Assembly: GCA_022822685.1 (NCBI GenBank)
Contig: JAJEAQ010000387.1
Location: 1 to 20,430 of the forward strand
Direction: 5' to 3'
Source: Trichodesmium sp. jk18x7bins.61
Lineage (GTDB): Bacteria; Cyanobacteriota; Cyanobacteriia; Cyanobacteriales; Microcoleaceae
DNA length: 20,430 bases
The notes under the pieces were generated by a model. The model did no database searches. It was not told where the DNA came from and worked only from the letters and a program-made list of their open reading frames with translations. Within the stretch, counting starts at the first letter, position 1. The number at the start of each line of letters is the position of its first letter. The position numbers and the translations under genes were made by a program. This document shows, one piece after another, positions 7,640 through 14,496 of the stretch.

Positions 7640-7672
7640 GACATTGAGCCTGTCGCCGACAGGCTCAATGTC
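7640..7672. repeat. Perfect 33-base palindrome
   Basis: Sixteen-base arms (GACATTGAGCCTGTCG and its exact complement) around a single C at 7656. It is the fully symmetric form of the GAGCCTGTCGCCGACA element and sits inside the intron protein pseudogene, right after the RYKGRDWT piece. Confidence 0.85.
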
Positions 7673-7710
7673 CAATCTCTCCCTTTGTATCTTTTGAAGT
7701 ATTTATCTTT

Positions 7711-7730
7711 TTCATGTGGCGAGGTGCCTC
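7711..7730 (-). repeat. Variable-core element, GAGGCACCTCGCC type
   Basis: The minus strand reads GAGGCACCTCGCCACATGAA. It interrupts the intron protein pseudogene just before the KYFKRYKGRDWT piece. The same core occurs at 9182-9197 and 20224-20245. Confidence 0.75.
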
Positions 7731-7773
7731 TACCCATTTTTTTCCTTGATTGCCTCCCCCAGTCGGAGCTTTC

Positions 7774-7819
7774 TTATGTCGGCGACTGGCTCAAGCGTTG
7801 AGCCTGTCGCCGACATGAA
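7774..7819. repeat. Two elements in inverted orientation, head to head
   Basis: 7774-7794 is an inverted, slightly altered copy (GAGCCAGTCGCCGACAT on the minus strand) and 7798-7819 is a normal GAGCCTGTCGCCGACA copy; only three bases separate them, making a long imperfect palindrome. The pair lies in the linker between the maturase and HNH parts of the pseudogene, just after a stretch matching ATRQHP. AGTCGGAGCTTTCT at 7761 resembles part of the composite insert at 20360-20375. Confidence 0.7.
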
Positions 7820-8472
7820 AGGGATGCTGTCTTGTTGCCTAATTATAGAGGTATTGCCATATCCTCTGACTGATATAGCTGAAGGTTTCTTTACTAATTA
7901 CTCCTCTGTAGTAATTAGCAAAACCTCTGATACGGGGATTCAATTTGCTTTTGACTTGCTCCTGAGTGCTAGCTTTCATCTCTGATAGTGTTTGTCCTAT
8001 CTTTTGACAAAACCCTAACACTTTTTCTTTTTGAGGTTTTATTAATAATTTACTGTTGTAATGGCGAAGATTAAACCCTAAAAAGTTGAATCCGTCATTG
8101 ATATGAACAATTCTTGTCTTCTCAGTACTGATTTCTAATCCTCTTTTTGATGACTATTGCTTGATTTGGATAGGTGTCTCCTAATCAGTTTCCTTGTCTT
8201 TAGCTGTGATGATAAAATCATCCGCGTACCTGATGATGCCTGGCTTTGGGTCAAGTTCCTTTAAGTGTGTTTCCCGCCCCGTGCAGTCCTATATTGGCTA
8301 ATAATGGGCTTATTACACCACCCTGTGGAGTACCTGTCTCTGTGGGATTGTACATCCCTTTGTCCTTAGGGAAGCGACTCTGAAAGAGGCTCAATCCTGC
8401 TTTTAACCATCCTTTGATAGATTCTCTGTCTGGTACAGTTCCTATCTTGTCAAGGATGGATTCAAGAAATGG

Positions 8473-8529
8473 TTGAGCCTGTCGCCGACATGTTCAGGTC
8501 GCCACGAAACAGGGAGCCGACAGGCTCAA
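8473..8529. repeat. 57-base composite insertion in the RT domain
   Basis: It starts TTGAGCCTGTCG and ends CGACAGGCTCAA, so it has terminal inverted repeats of at least 12 bases. Between them lies GACATGTTCAGGTCGCC and an unrelated string. It separates the RT pieces ending DADIKGFFD and starting FLESILDKIG and breaks the reading frame. Confidence 0.75.
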
Positions 8530-9181
8530 ATCAAAGAAGCCTTTGATATCTGCATCTAGAACCCATATGTCACGACCTTTTTTCAGCCTTAAGAAACTTT
8601 GTTCTATGGCGTCATGACAACTTCTGACTGGATGGAAACCATAGGAATTTGGTGAGGACACGGCTTCCAAGAATGGTTCTAGTATGTTTTTGACTATTGC
8701 TTGTGCGACTCTATCCCTTATGGTGGGAATTCCTAGGGGACGTTTCTTACCGTTGGGTTTTGGTATAAAAACTCTCTTTGTAGGAAGTGCTTTATTAGGC
8801 ATTGGACCTTCATTGGCAAGCTTCACTCGCTGTTCGGGCGTATTTATTACTTCCTTATCTATTCCCGCTGTTTGCTTGACTGTATTAACCTGAGTGATTT
8901 GTCTAATACTGAGCAATAGATTTGAACGGCTTTTTGTTAACAGTTTTTGCAGTAAAAGTAGCTGCTTAAACTGACCTAGTTGTTGGGCCATAAAAATCCT
9001 TTGACGTAGATTCTTAACAATTTTCCTTACCTGCTTCCAGTTAATCTGTTACCAGTCGGTTAATTGTCCGGTGAATGAGCTTTGTCATTTTGGCATTTGA
9101 CATCTAACTTACATCTCTGTTTGGTTTCTTTGTCAAATTCATTTTCATATAACTTCTAAGAGAATTCTGCTATTCCTTTTC

Positions 9182-9213
9182 GGCACCTCGCCACATGTTG
9201 AGGGAGCAACATG
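9182..9213. repeat. GGCACCTCGCC element with a CATGTTG/CAACATG stem
   Basis: GGCACCTCGCCACATG at 9182-9197 shares the GAGGCACCTCGCC core. Overlapping it, CATGTTG (9194-9200) and CAACATG (9207-9213) pair around AGGGAG. It lies in the 5' RNA part of the intron, before the protein gene. Confidence 0.65.
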
Positions 9214-9256
9214 CGGGGGCCAATTTAGAACCCTTATCCATCTCATTACAAGATGA

Positions 9257-9278
9257 CATTTCGGCGACAGCCGAAATG
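9257..9278. repeat. CATTTCGGC hairpin element in intron domain I
   Basis: CATTTCGGC (9257-9265), loop GACA, GCCGAAATG (9270-9278): a perfect 9-bp stem. It ends AATGAA, similar to the ACATGAA ends of the other elements, with a fourth kind of core. Confidence 0.65.
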
Positions 9279-9563
9279 AAACGCTTTTTCTCTCATCTTT
9301 TATCCTCCAGAGGATTCTGCCTCGATTCCTCTTGGCTTACTGATAGATTTCGACCTCTCTATCAGACTCTTTCGGACTTACCCTGTTGTATCAATTGAAG
9401 TTCTTTAAATATTTGAGCCACCCCCCCGTAGAAAAGGATGGTTACCTGTTCTGCGGTGAGAGTTTTGTTTCTACATTCTAGGGAAAAATGAACCTTAGAA
9501 TCACTCACTTACCTTTTGGTTCAGGCCGAGCCTGGATAATTTGGCCTGTTCAGCTATGACGCA

Positions 9564-9585
9564 GTTTTAGCTAAAGCTACATGAA
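9564..9585 (+). repeat. TTTTAGCTAAAGCT element in intron domain I
   Basis: This 22-base copy is identical to 7557-7578. It lies in the 5' RNA part of the same intron, so two identical copies sit 2 kb apart in one element. Confidence 0.75.
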
Positions 9586-9765
9586 TAATCAATAACTTAG
9601 TCTATGTTCATCCTTCTATTTCTCCTTCGACTACTGATTAATCCCTATCAGCTCTGGCTACTTTTAGCGTCTGCATTCCATCTTTTTCGTTGCCTACTTG
9701 GATGTGACGTACCGTTCTTTGACGGGTTACTCTACAAGGGTTTGGGGTAGAAATCCCTCATAGAC

Positions 9766-9787
9766 TTGAGCCTGTCGCCGACATGAA
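9766..9787 (+). repeat. GAGCCTGTCGCCGACA element near intron 5' end
   Basis: It is identical over 22 bases to 7239-7260 and 7798-7819. It lies about 40 bases inside the intron 5' end, in what should be the first stems of domain I. Confidence 0.8.
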
Positions 9788-9876
9788 AGGTGTCTTAATT
9801 CAATTGAGCAGTTCAGGTCGCGCATAATCCTCCGCTTCCAGATATTTGAGTTGATTTTTTCTAGCCTAGTAAAGCA

Positions 9877-9931
9877 TGGTGGCAGTAACCCACCACTGAC
9901 AAAATACTCAAAGTCTAGATGGGTAGACTTT
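9877..9931 (-). other. Two hairpins in the 3' flank of rplO
   Basis: Between the rplO stop and the intron 5' end are AAAGTCTA/TAGACTTT (9910-9931, 8-bp stem) and TGGTGG/CCACCA (9877-9895, 6-bp stem, 7-base loop). In the minus direction the second is followed only by TGCTTT, a weak U-run, so termination is possible but doubtful. They may stabilise the rplO message end. Confidence 0.4.
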
Positions 9932-9991
9932 TGTATACATAACTTTTGACCTCTGCTCTATCCCTCTTTTGAAACATAGGGGCTAAAAATT

Positions 9992-10447
9992 TTATTTGTC
10001 TGAGCTAATTTGTTCCCAACTACCACCTGCAGCTTCTATTTTGTTACGAGCTGTAGCCGTAAAGCCTGCTGCATGAACTTTGAGTGCAATGTTCAACTCT
10101 CCATCACCGAGGACTTTTAATGGTCCATCGTTAGTGGTAATAATTCCTGCTTCCATAAGGGAGGCAAGAGTTACTTCTGTATTGGCTGGTAATGAGGCCA
10201 ATTTGCTCACATTGATGATTGTGTATTTTTTCCGATTTACCATCGGAAAGCTTTTTAATTTGGGCAAGCGACGATAGAGTGGATTTTGACCGCCTTCAAA
10301 ACCTGGTCTGGTGCTGCCTCCAGACCGAGATTTCTGACCACGCATCCCTTTACCACAGCTTGCACCTTGGCCGGCTGAAATTCCCCGCCCTAGTCTACGA
10401 CCACGTTTTTGGGAACCTTTTTTAGGAATTGCATCTTTTAATCTCAT
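9992..10447 (-). CDS. rplO: 50S ribosomal protein L15
   Basis: L15 (uL15) binds 23S rRNA and is a late assembly protein. The 151-residue product begins MRLKDAIPKKGSQKRGRRLG and has the Gly/Arg-rich extension through about residue 50 (GQGASCGKGMRGQKSRSGG, RPGFEGGQNPLYRRLPK), then the globular C-terminal domain. It follows rpsE by 59 bases; rpmD (L30), found here in E. coli, is absent, as in cyanobacteria generally. The next gene, secY, is 2.8 kb downstream because of the group II intron; in an undisturbed operon they are adjacent. Confidence 0.96.
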   Translation of the reverse strand: MRLKDAIPKKGSQKRGRRLGRGISAGQGASCGKGMRGQKSRSGGSTRPGFEGGQNPLYRRLPKLKSFPMVNRKKYTIINVSKLASLPANTEVTLASLMEAGIITTNDGPLKVLGDGELNIALKVHAAGFTATARNKIEAAGGSWEQISSDK

Positions 10448-10506
10448 TAATTTCTTGAGCTTGTTAGCTATTAATTTTTGATCAGGAATATTTCTGTAGT
10501 TTTGGA

Positions 10507-11037
10507 CTAAGCATATAGATTTTCTATGGGTACATCTCGCTCTTGGGCTACATCTGCAAGTGTTCTCAAAGCGGCTAAGGCATTAACAGCAGCTCTAGCA
10601 TTATTTAATGGATTATTAGAGCCTAACTGTTTAGCTAGTATATTTTGAACCCCAGCTAGTTCTAAAACTGTTCTGACAGATCCTCCAGCAATAACCCCTG
10701 TACCTGGGGCTGCTGGCCTCATCATCACTTTTGCACCACCACCAGTACCATTCACCGGATGAGGAATGGAGTTGGATTTGGTGAGCGGAACTTCTATGAT
10801 GTGTTTTTTGCCGTCAGCAACTCCTTTCCTTACAGCACCAATGACATCTGCTGCTTTACCCACTCCTACCCCTACTTGGCCTCGCTCATTACCAATAATT
10901 ACAATGGCTCGGAAACTAAGGTTTTTACCACCTTTTACAACTTTAGTCACACGACGAATTTGAACAACCCGCTCTTGCCATTCGCTTTCTTTCTCTTTTG
11001 CACGGCTGCTTTTTTTCTTACGTTGTTGCTCTGCCAT
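10507..11037 (-). CDS. rpsE: 30S ribosomal protein S5
   Basis: S5 (uS5) lies at the mRNA entry side of the 30S body and affects decoding accuracy. The 176-residue product has a Lys-rich N-terminal tail, then the double-stranded RNA binding-like domain VVKGGKNLSFRAIVIIGNERGQVGVGVGKA at about 33-62, and the C-terminal domain with RPAAPGTGVIAGGSVRTVLELAGVQN. It is followed by rplO and preceded by rplR at 37 bases, the cyanobacterial order. Start is ATG at 11037. Confidence 0.97.
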   Translation of the reverse strand: MAEQQRKKKSSRAKEKESEWQERVVQIRRVTKVVKGGKNLSFRAIVIIGNERGQVGVGVGKAADVIGAVRKGVADGKKHIIEVPLTKSNSIPHPVNGTGGGAKVMMRPAAPGTGVIAGGSVRTVLELAGVQNILAKQLGSNNPLNNARAAVNALAALRTLADVAQERDVPIENLYA

Positions 11038-11074
11038 AGTTTTTCCCCTTTGTCAAGTGTATTTTTTTAATTAC

Positions 11075-11437
11075 TTAGAAGTCTAGCCCTGCTTCACGAG
11101 CTGCCTCTGCTAGGGCTTTTACACGACCATGATAGAGATTTCCACCACGGTCAAAAACTACTTTTTCTATTCCCTTTTCTAGCGATCGCTTGGCAATTAA
11201 TTTTCCTACTTCTATAGAAGCATCGCAGTTAGCCCCGGACTTAATTGCAGATTTGACTTCTGCTTCTACAGTTGATGCTGCAACTAAGGTATGTTGCTTT
11301 GTATCATCTATGACTTGAGCATAGATGTGCATATTTGAGCGAAATACTGATAATCTTGGACGTTCTGAGGTCCCAAATACCTTTTTTCTGACTCGGCGAT
11401 GTCGCTTTCGGATTGAGTCTTGACGAGTATACTTCAT
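11075..11437 (-). CDS. rplR: 50S ribosomal protein L18
   Basis: L18 (uL18) binds 5S rRNA and, with L5 and L25, attaches it to the large subunit. The 120-residue product contains RPRLSVFRSNMHIYAQVIDD at about 27-46 and the closing VVFDRGGNLYHGRVKALAEAAREAGLDF. It is only two bases from the rplF stop codon, so the two are almost certainly coupled. A HIP1 octamer lies within it at 11182-11189. Because L18 works with L5 in the 5S complex, the interrupted rplE nearby would affect the same particle. Confidence 0.97.
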   Translation of the reverse strand: MKYTRQDSIRKRHRRVRKKVFGTSERPRLSVFRSNMHIYAQVIDDTKQHTLVAASTVEAEVKSAIKSGANCDASIEVGKLIAKRSLEKGIEKVVFDRGGNLYHGRVKALAEAAREAGLDF

Positions 11438-11439
11438 TG

Positions 11440-11979
11440 TTATTTCTTACCTGCCTTACCTGCTTTAAGTCTAATCATTTCGCCGGCATAGCAAATACCT
11501 TTGCCTTTGTATACCTCAGGTGGACGAACAGCACGAATTCTGGCCGCAGTATTTCCCACCAATTCTTTATTGATACCACTAACTATCACGTTGGTATTAT
11601 TTTCGACTGCTAATTGGATTCCTTCTGGAGGAGCCATTTCCACTGGTTTACTGTAACCTACGTTTAAGATCAAATTCTGGCCTTGAACTTGAGCACGATA
11701 GCCGACTCCTTGAATCTCTAGTCGCTTTTCATATCCTTTTGATACACCTTCAACCATATTAGCCACTAGGGTGCGGCAAAGACCATATCGCTGACGAGCC
11801 CGGCGAGAGTCATTCCGTGGTTTAACAATGATAGTTTCTTCTTGTTGTTCCACTGCTATTTCTGGTGGAATGATTCTAGAAAGTTCTCCTTTGGGGCCTT
11901 TTACTGCTACTTTTTGATCCTCTATGGTAATTGTTACTTTATTAGGAATCTTAATTGGAAGTTTACCAATTCTAGACAT
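11440..11979 (-). CDS. rplF: 50S ribosomal protein L6
   Basis: L6 (uL6) lies near the factor-binding site of the large subunit, next to the sarcin-ricin loop. The 179-residue product starts MSRIGKLPIKIPNKVTITI and holds VKGPKGELSR, then the second repeat domain, and ends with the signature PPEVYKGKGICYAGEMIRLKAGKAGKK. Length is normal. It follows rpsH by 78 bases and precedes rplR by two. Confidence 0.97.
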   Translation of the reverse strand: MSRIGKLPIKIPNKVTITIEDQKVAVKGPKGELSRIIPPEIAVEQQEETIIVKPRNDSRRARQRYGLCRTLVANMVEGVSKGYEKRLEIQGVGYRAQVQGQNLILNVGYSKPVEMAPPEGIQLAVENNTNVIVSGINKELVGNTAARIRAVRPPEVYKGKGICYAGEMIRLKAGKAGKK

Positions 11980-12057
11980 AGCTTTTTTCTATAATTTAGG
12001 TTGTTAGCTGTGTTGTTGTCTGAGTTGATGAGTAGCTATTTCTTTATGCTTGTTTTA

Positions 12058-12459
12058 CTACCAAACATAACAAAGAACTTCGCCTCCGATGCCCCTTTTT
12101 CTTGCTTCTCTATCAGTCATAATTCCACTTGATGTGGAAATAATCGCTATTCCGATTCCACCTAACACTCTCGGTAATTCTTTGCGATTTTTATAAACTC
12201 GAAGTCCCGGTTTACTCACTCGCTTCAGATATCTAATGATGGGTGTGCGATGTTTACCTTTGTATTTTAAAGAAATCACTAGGAATTTCTTAATACCTTC
12301 ACCTTCTTGTTCAAATCCACCAATAAAACCTTCGTCTTGTAATACCTTGGCAATACTGCGAGTCATCTTGGTTGATGGAACTTTTGTTGTTGTATGTTGC
12401 GCCATGCAAGAGTTGCGAATTCTGGTCAACATATCTGATACTGTATCGTTAGCCGCCAT
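12058..12459 (-). CDS. rpsH: 30S ribosomal protein S8
   Basis: S8 (uS8) is a primary 16S rRNA binder in the central domain and in E. coli also represses the spc operon; whether it does so here is not shown. The 133-residue product starts MAANDTVSDMLTRIRNSC and ends with the conserved IISTSSGIMTDREARKRGIGGEVLCYVW, where most homologues have STSRGIMTD, so Ser replaces Arg at that point. rpsN, which separates rplE from rpsH in E. coli, is absent, the normal cyanobacterial state. Its start is 28 bases after the distal rplE stop. Confidence 0.97.
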   Translation of the reverse strand: MAANDTVSDMLTRIRNSCMAQHTTTKVPSTKMTRSIAKVLQDEGFIGGFEQEGEGIKKFLVISLKYKGKHRTPIIRYLKRVSKPGLRVYKNRKELPRVLGGIGIAIISTSSGIMTDREARKRGIGGEVLCYVW

Positions 12460-12487
12460 TTTTTTCTCTTTTCTTTAACTACTTTAG

Positions 12488-13033
12488 TTAATTACTCCGG
12501 AAGGGCATTCCCATTTCTTTTAATAGGGCGCGGCCTTCTTCATCAGTTTTAGCTGTGGTAATAATTGAAATGTCCATTCCTCGAATTTAATCTATGCTGT
12601 CATAGTCTATTTCTGGAAAAATTAGTTGTTCTTTTATCCCTAAGCTATAATTGCCTCGACCGTCAAAGCTTTTAGGATTTGTGCCGCGAAAGTCTCTAAT
12701 TCTAGGCAATGCCAAATTTATGAGTCGTTCTAGAAAATCATACATTCTTTCAGAACGTAGAGTCACCATCACCCCGACTGGCATTCCTTGACGAATTTTA
12801 AAGCCAGCGATCGCTTTTCTTGCCCTAGTTACTACTGGTTTTTGACCTGTAATTGTAGCTATTTCTTTGATAGATGAGTCTAAGGCTTTAGCATTTTGAG
12901 ATGCTTCTCCTAGTCCGCGGTTAACTGTTATTTTTTCGAGCTTTGGTACTTGGTGAATATTTTTATACTTAAACTGTTCCATCATTTTCGGAACAATTTT
13001 TTCTAGATAAAATTTCTTTAATTTTTCTGTCAT
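12488..13033 (-). pseudogene. rplE: 50S ribosomal protein L5, one in-frame stop
   Basis: L5 (uL5) binds 5S rRNA and contacts S13 and the P-site tRNA; it is normally essential. The frame runs from ATG at 13033 for 148 residues to FPEIDYDSID, then meets TAA at 12587-12589. In the same frame the next 32 codons give a fully conserved L5 end (IRGMDISIITTAKTDEEGR, then a GMPF motif) with its own TAA at 12488. Restoring one sense codon, most simply CAA (Gln) by a single base, gives a normal 181-residue L5. I call it interrupted, not lost: the downstream codons show no decay, so the change is either very recent, a sequence error, or read through. A second rplE elsewhere cannot be excluded. A HIP1 site lies at 12807. 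Confidence 0.85.
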
Positions 13034-13135
13034 CGCTTGGGTTTTTATTTGAGTAATTTACTCAGGAGAAATTAATTAATTTTTGGTCTTATTCTCTAAT
13101 AATTTCAACCATTTCTTTTCTAATTTTACTGAAGT

Positions 13136-13504
13136 TTAATCAATAATTTCTCCTGTTTTTTTCAGCTTTCGCACTTTGCGACCATCTTCTGTAAATGTAT
13201 AGCAAATGCGACTAGCTACTTTTTCTTTATTTGAGTAGAGCATCACATTAGAACTGTGAATTGGAGCTTCAGCGGTGACGATTTTTCCAGATTCTCCTTC
13301 TTGCTGAGGTTTAACATGCTTTGTTTTGACGTTAACATCTTTAACTACGACTTTGCTAACTTTTGGTAACACCTTCAGTATTTCACTTACCTTGCCTTTG
13401 TCTTTTCCAGCAATTACTTGAATTGTGTCACCTTTTTTAACGTGCATTTTATAGCGTATGGGTTTTCCATTTGCACTCATCAAGGTTTTTTTATTTTTAG
13501 ACAT
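13136..13504 (-). CDS. rplX: 50S ribosomal protein L24
   Basis: L24 (uL24) initiates 50S assembly and sits near the tunnel exit. The 122-residue product has the KOW motif GDTIQVIAGKDKGKV, then KHVKPQQEGESGKIVTAEAPIHSSNVMLY and the C-terminal RKVRKLKKTGEIID. The N terminus is a few residues longer than many homologues. Its ATG overlaps the rplN stop by one base (TAATG), so translation is probably coupled. A 102-base gap follows before rplE. Confidence 0.97.
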   Translation of the reverse strand: MSKNKKTLMSANGKPIRYKMHVKKGDTIQVIAGKDKGKVSEILKVLPKVSKVVVKDVNVKTKHVKPQQEGESGKIVTAEAPIHSSNVMLYSNKEKVASRICYTFTEDGRKVRKLKKTGEIID

Positions 13505-13872
13505 TAGAGTACCTCCGGTGCTAGGGATACGATTTTAGTAAAATTTTTGTCTCGTAATTCACGAGCCACTGGACCGAATACGCGAGTTCCTCGTGGATTG
13601 CTATCTTGGTTGATAATCACTGCTGCGTTATCGTCAAATCTAATGCTCATACCAGTATCGCGGCGCAAACCTTTCTTAGTGCGGACAACTACAGCTCTAA
13701 CTACATCTGACTTTTTCACAGTCATGTTAGGAGTTGCGTCTTTAACTACAGCTATAATTACATCACCTATGCGGGCATAGCGACGATTTCCACCACCGAC
13801 TACACGAATACACATTAATTTTCTGGCACCGCTATTATCGGCTACGTTGAGTATGGACTGTTGTTGAATCAT
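13504..13872 (-). CDS. rplN: 50S ribosomal protein L14
   Basis: L14 (uL14) lies at the subunit interface and forms an intersubunit bridge. The 122-residue product starts MIQQQSILNVADNSGARKLM and holds GDVIIAVVKDATPN, VRTKKGLRRDTGMSIRFDDNA and RVFGPVARELRDKNFTKIVSLAPEVL, all typical. It overlaps rplX by one base. Upstream, a 280-base gap to rpsQ contains a CCCCGCC hairpin repeat (14068-14099), an insertion into what is usually a tight junction. Confidence 0.97.
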   Translation of the reverse strand: MIQQQSILNVADNSGARKLMCIRVVGGGNRRYARIGDVIIAVVKDATPNMTVKKSDVVRAVVVRTKKGLRRDTGMSIRFDDNAAVIINQDSNPRGTRVFGPVARELRDKNFTKIVSLAPEVL

Positions 13873-14067
13873 GGTGTTCTTGATGATTTTTCTAGATTTT
13901 TCTGCCCAACCAAATCTATTTTTTACTTGGGATTAAAGTTGATGAGGTTACTAACTTTGATAGTTTGACTCTACCAACAAAATTAACTATCAAGTAGTCT
14001 TAAGTAGGTAGACATAATAAAACCGATGTATGTTTAGTTTTGTAAAATAATCTGAAATCTCCTATCT

Positions 14068-14099
14068 CTTAAACCCCGCCAGTAAGGGCGGGGTTTAAG
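14068..14099. repeat. CCCCGCC hairpin repeat, copy 2, inside the operon
   Basis: CTTAAACCCCGCC (14068-14080) and GGCGGGGTTTAAG (14087-14099) are exact complements around a 6-base loop, the most perfect of the three copies. It lies in the rpsQ-rplN gap and so would be transcribed. No U-run follows, so it should not terminate, but it could affect message stability or attenuate. Confidence 0.75.
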
Positions 14100-14152
14100 G
14101 CTGTGCGCCAGTTTTACATTTTGTTACATAGCTTGTTTTTTTGAACGCTCAC

Positions 14153-14395
14153 CTACTTAGCATTGATTATTTCTGTCAGTTGCCAGCGTTTAGTACGGCT
14201 GAGAGGACGAGTTTCTGTAATCCGAACGCGATCGCCTTCGTTACATTTATTCTCTTCATCGTGAGCTTTATATTTTTTAGTCTTAACGACTGTTTTGCCG
14301 TACTTAGGGTGAGCAGAGCGGTTTTCTACTGCTACCACTATTGTTTTTTCCATTTTGTTGCTGACAACTACACCTACTCTTTCTTTAGCTGCCAT
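14153..14395 (-). CDS. rpsQ: 30S ribosomal protein S17
   Basis: S17 (uS17) is an OB-fold protein binding helix 11 of 16S rRNA early in assembly. The 80-residue product starts MAAKERVGVVVSNKMEKTIVV and holds HPKYGKTVVKTKKYKAHDE, then the signature GDRVRITETRPLSRTKRW. Length matches cyanobacterial homologues. It follows rpmC by 101 bases. A HIP1 octamer lies at 14228-14235. Confidence 0.97.
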   Translation of the reverse strand: MAAKERVGVVVSNKMEKTIVVAVENRSAHPKYGKTVVKTKKYKAHDEENKCNEGDRVRITETRPLSRTKRWQLTEIINAK

Positions 14396-14496
14396 AATTT
14401 ACCTACTATAAATTTTATTAGTAATTGTGTTATTTTTTCCCCGAGAAATACAAATTTTAATACAGCAAAAACATTTACTAAATAAACCTTGAATTT

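Larger units (their letters stand above)
7321..9103 (-). pseudogene. Group II intron reverse transcriptase/maturase/HNH, multiply broken
   Basis: The protein of the intron, once a reverse transcriptase, maturase and HNH endonuclease used in splicing and retrohoming. Pieces in order: an N-terminal start (MSNAKMTKLIHR, ATG at 9103) in a different frame from the next piece; QINWKQVRKIVKNLRQ after an in-frame TAA; the RT block with IPKPNGKKRPLGIPTIRDR and VLDADIKGFFD; a 57-base insertion; GTPQGGVISPLLANI; a frameshift; RYADDFIITAK with the catalytic YADD; two TAG codons; the maturase segment LNPRIRGFANYYRGVISKETF; then KYFKRYKGRDWT, KEYWLKRQTI and an HNH domain (CPICGD, THHIVPVAEGG, HRACHKQVH) ending at the TGA of 7321. 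Palindromic elements separate several pieces. At least two frameshifts, three stop codons and five insertions make it non-functional. Confidence 0.92.
7226..9823 (-). mobile_element. Group II intron between rplO and secY, decayed
   Basis: This is a bacterial group II intron in the same direction as the operon. The 5' end near 9823 reads GCGCGACCTGAAC, close to the GUGYG consensus with one change. About 720 bases of intron RNA domains precede the protein gene (domain IV). Domain V is at 7289-7322 and domain VI follows. The 3' end is set at ...GATAC (7226) because the copy at the right edge of the window matches up to exactly that point, and because an unpaired A eight bases earlier fits a branch point. 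The encoded protein is dead and domain V has a C:C mismatch, so the intron is probably no longer mobile and may not splice by itself. Ends are good to a few bases. It lies between genes, so no protein is interrupted. Confidence 0.88.

Noticed and set aside
9195..9398. Plus-strand 67-codon open frame in the intron
   Set aside because: It is antisense to intron domain RNA, has no family features and includes an inserted palindrome.
7226..9823. Repeated short palindromes as a possible CRISPR array
   Set aside because: Spacing is irregular, both orientations occur, the cores differ, and the intervening sequence is intron RNA or RT/HNH coding sequence rather than spacers.
9877..9931. Intrinsic terminator of the rplO operon
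   Set aside because: The stems are short and there is no proper U-run in the minus direction; kept only as hairpins.
13547..13780. Plus-strand open frame opposite rplN, and similar frames opposite other ribosomal genes
   Set aside because: These are antisense shadows of strongly conserved genes; the minus-strand products are certain.
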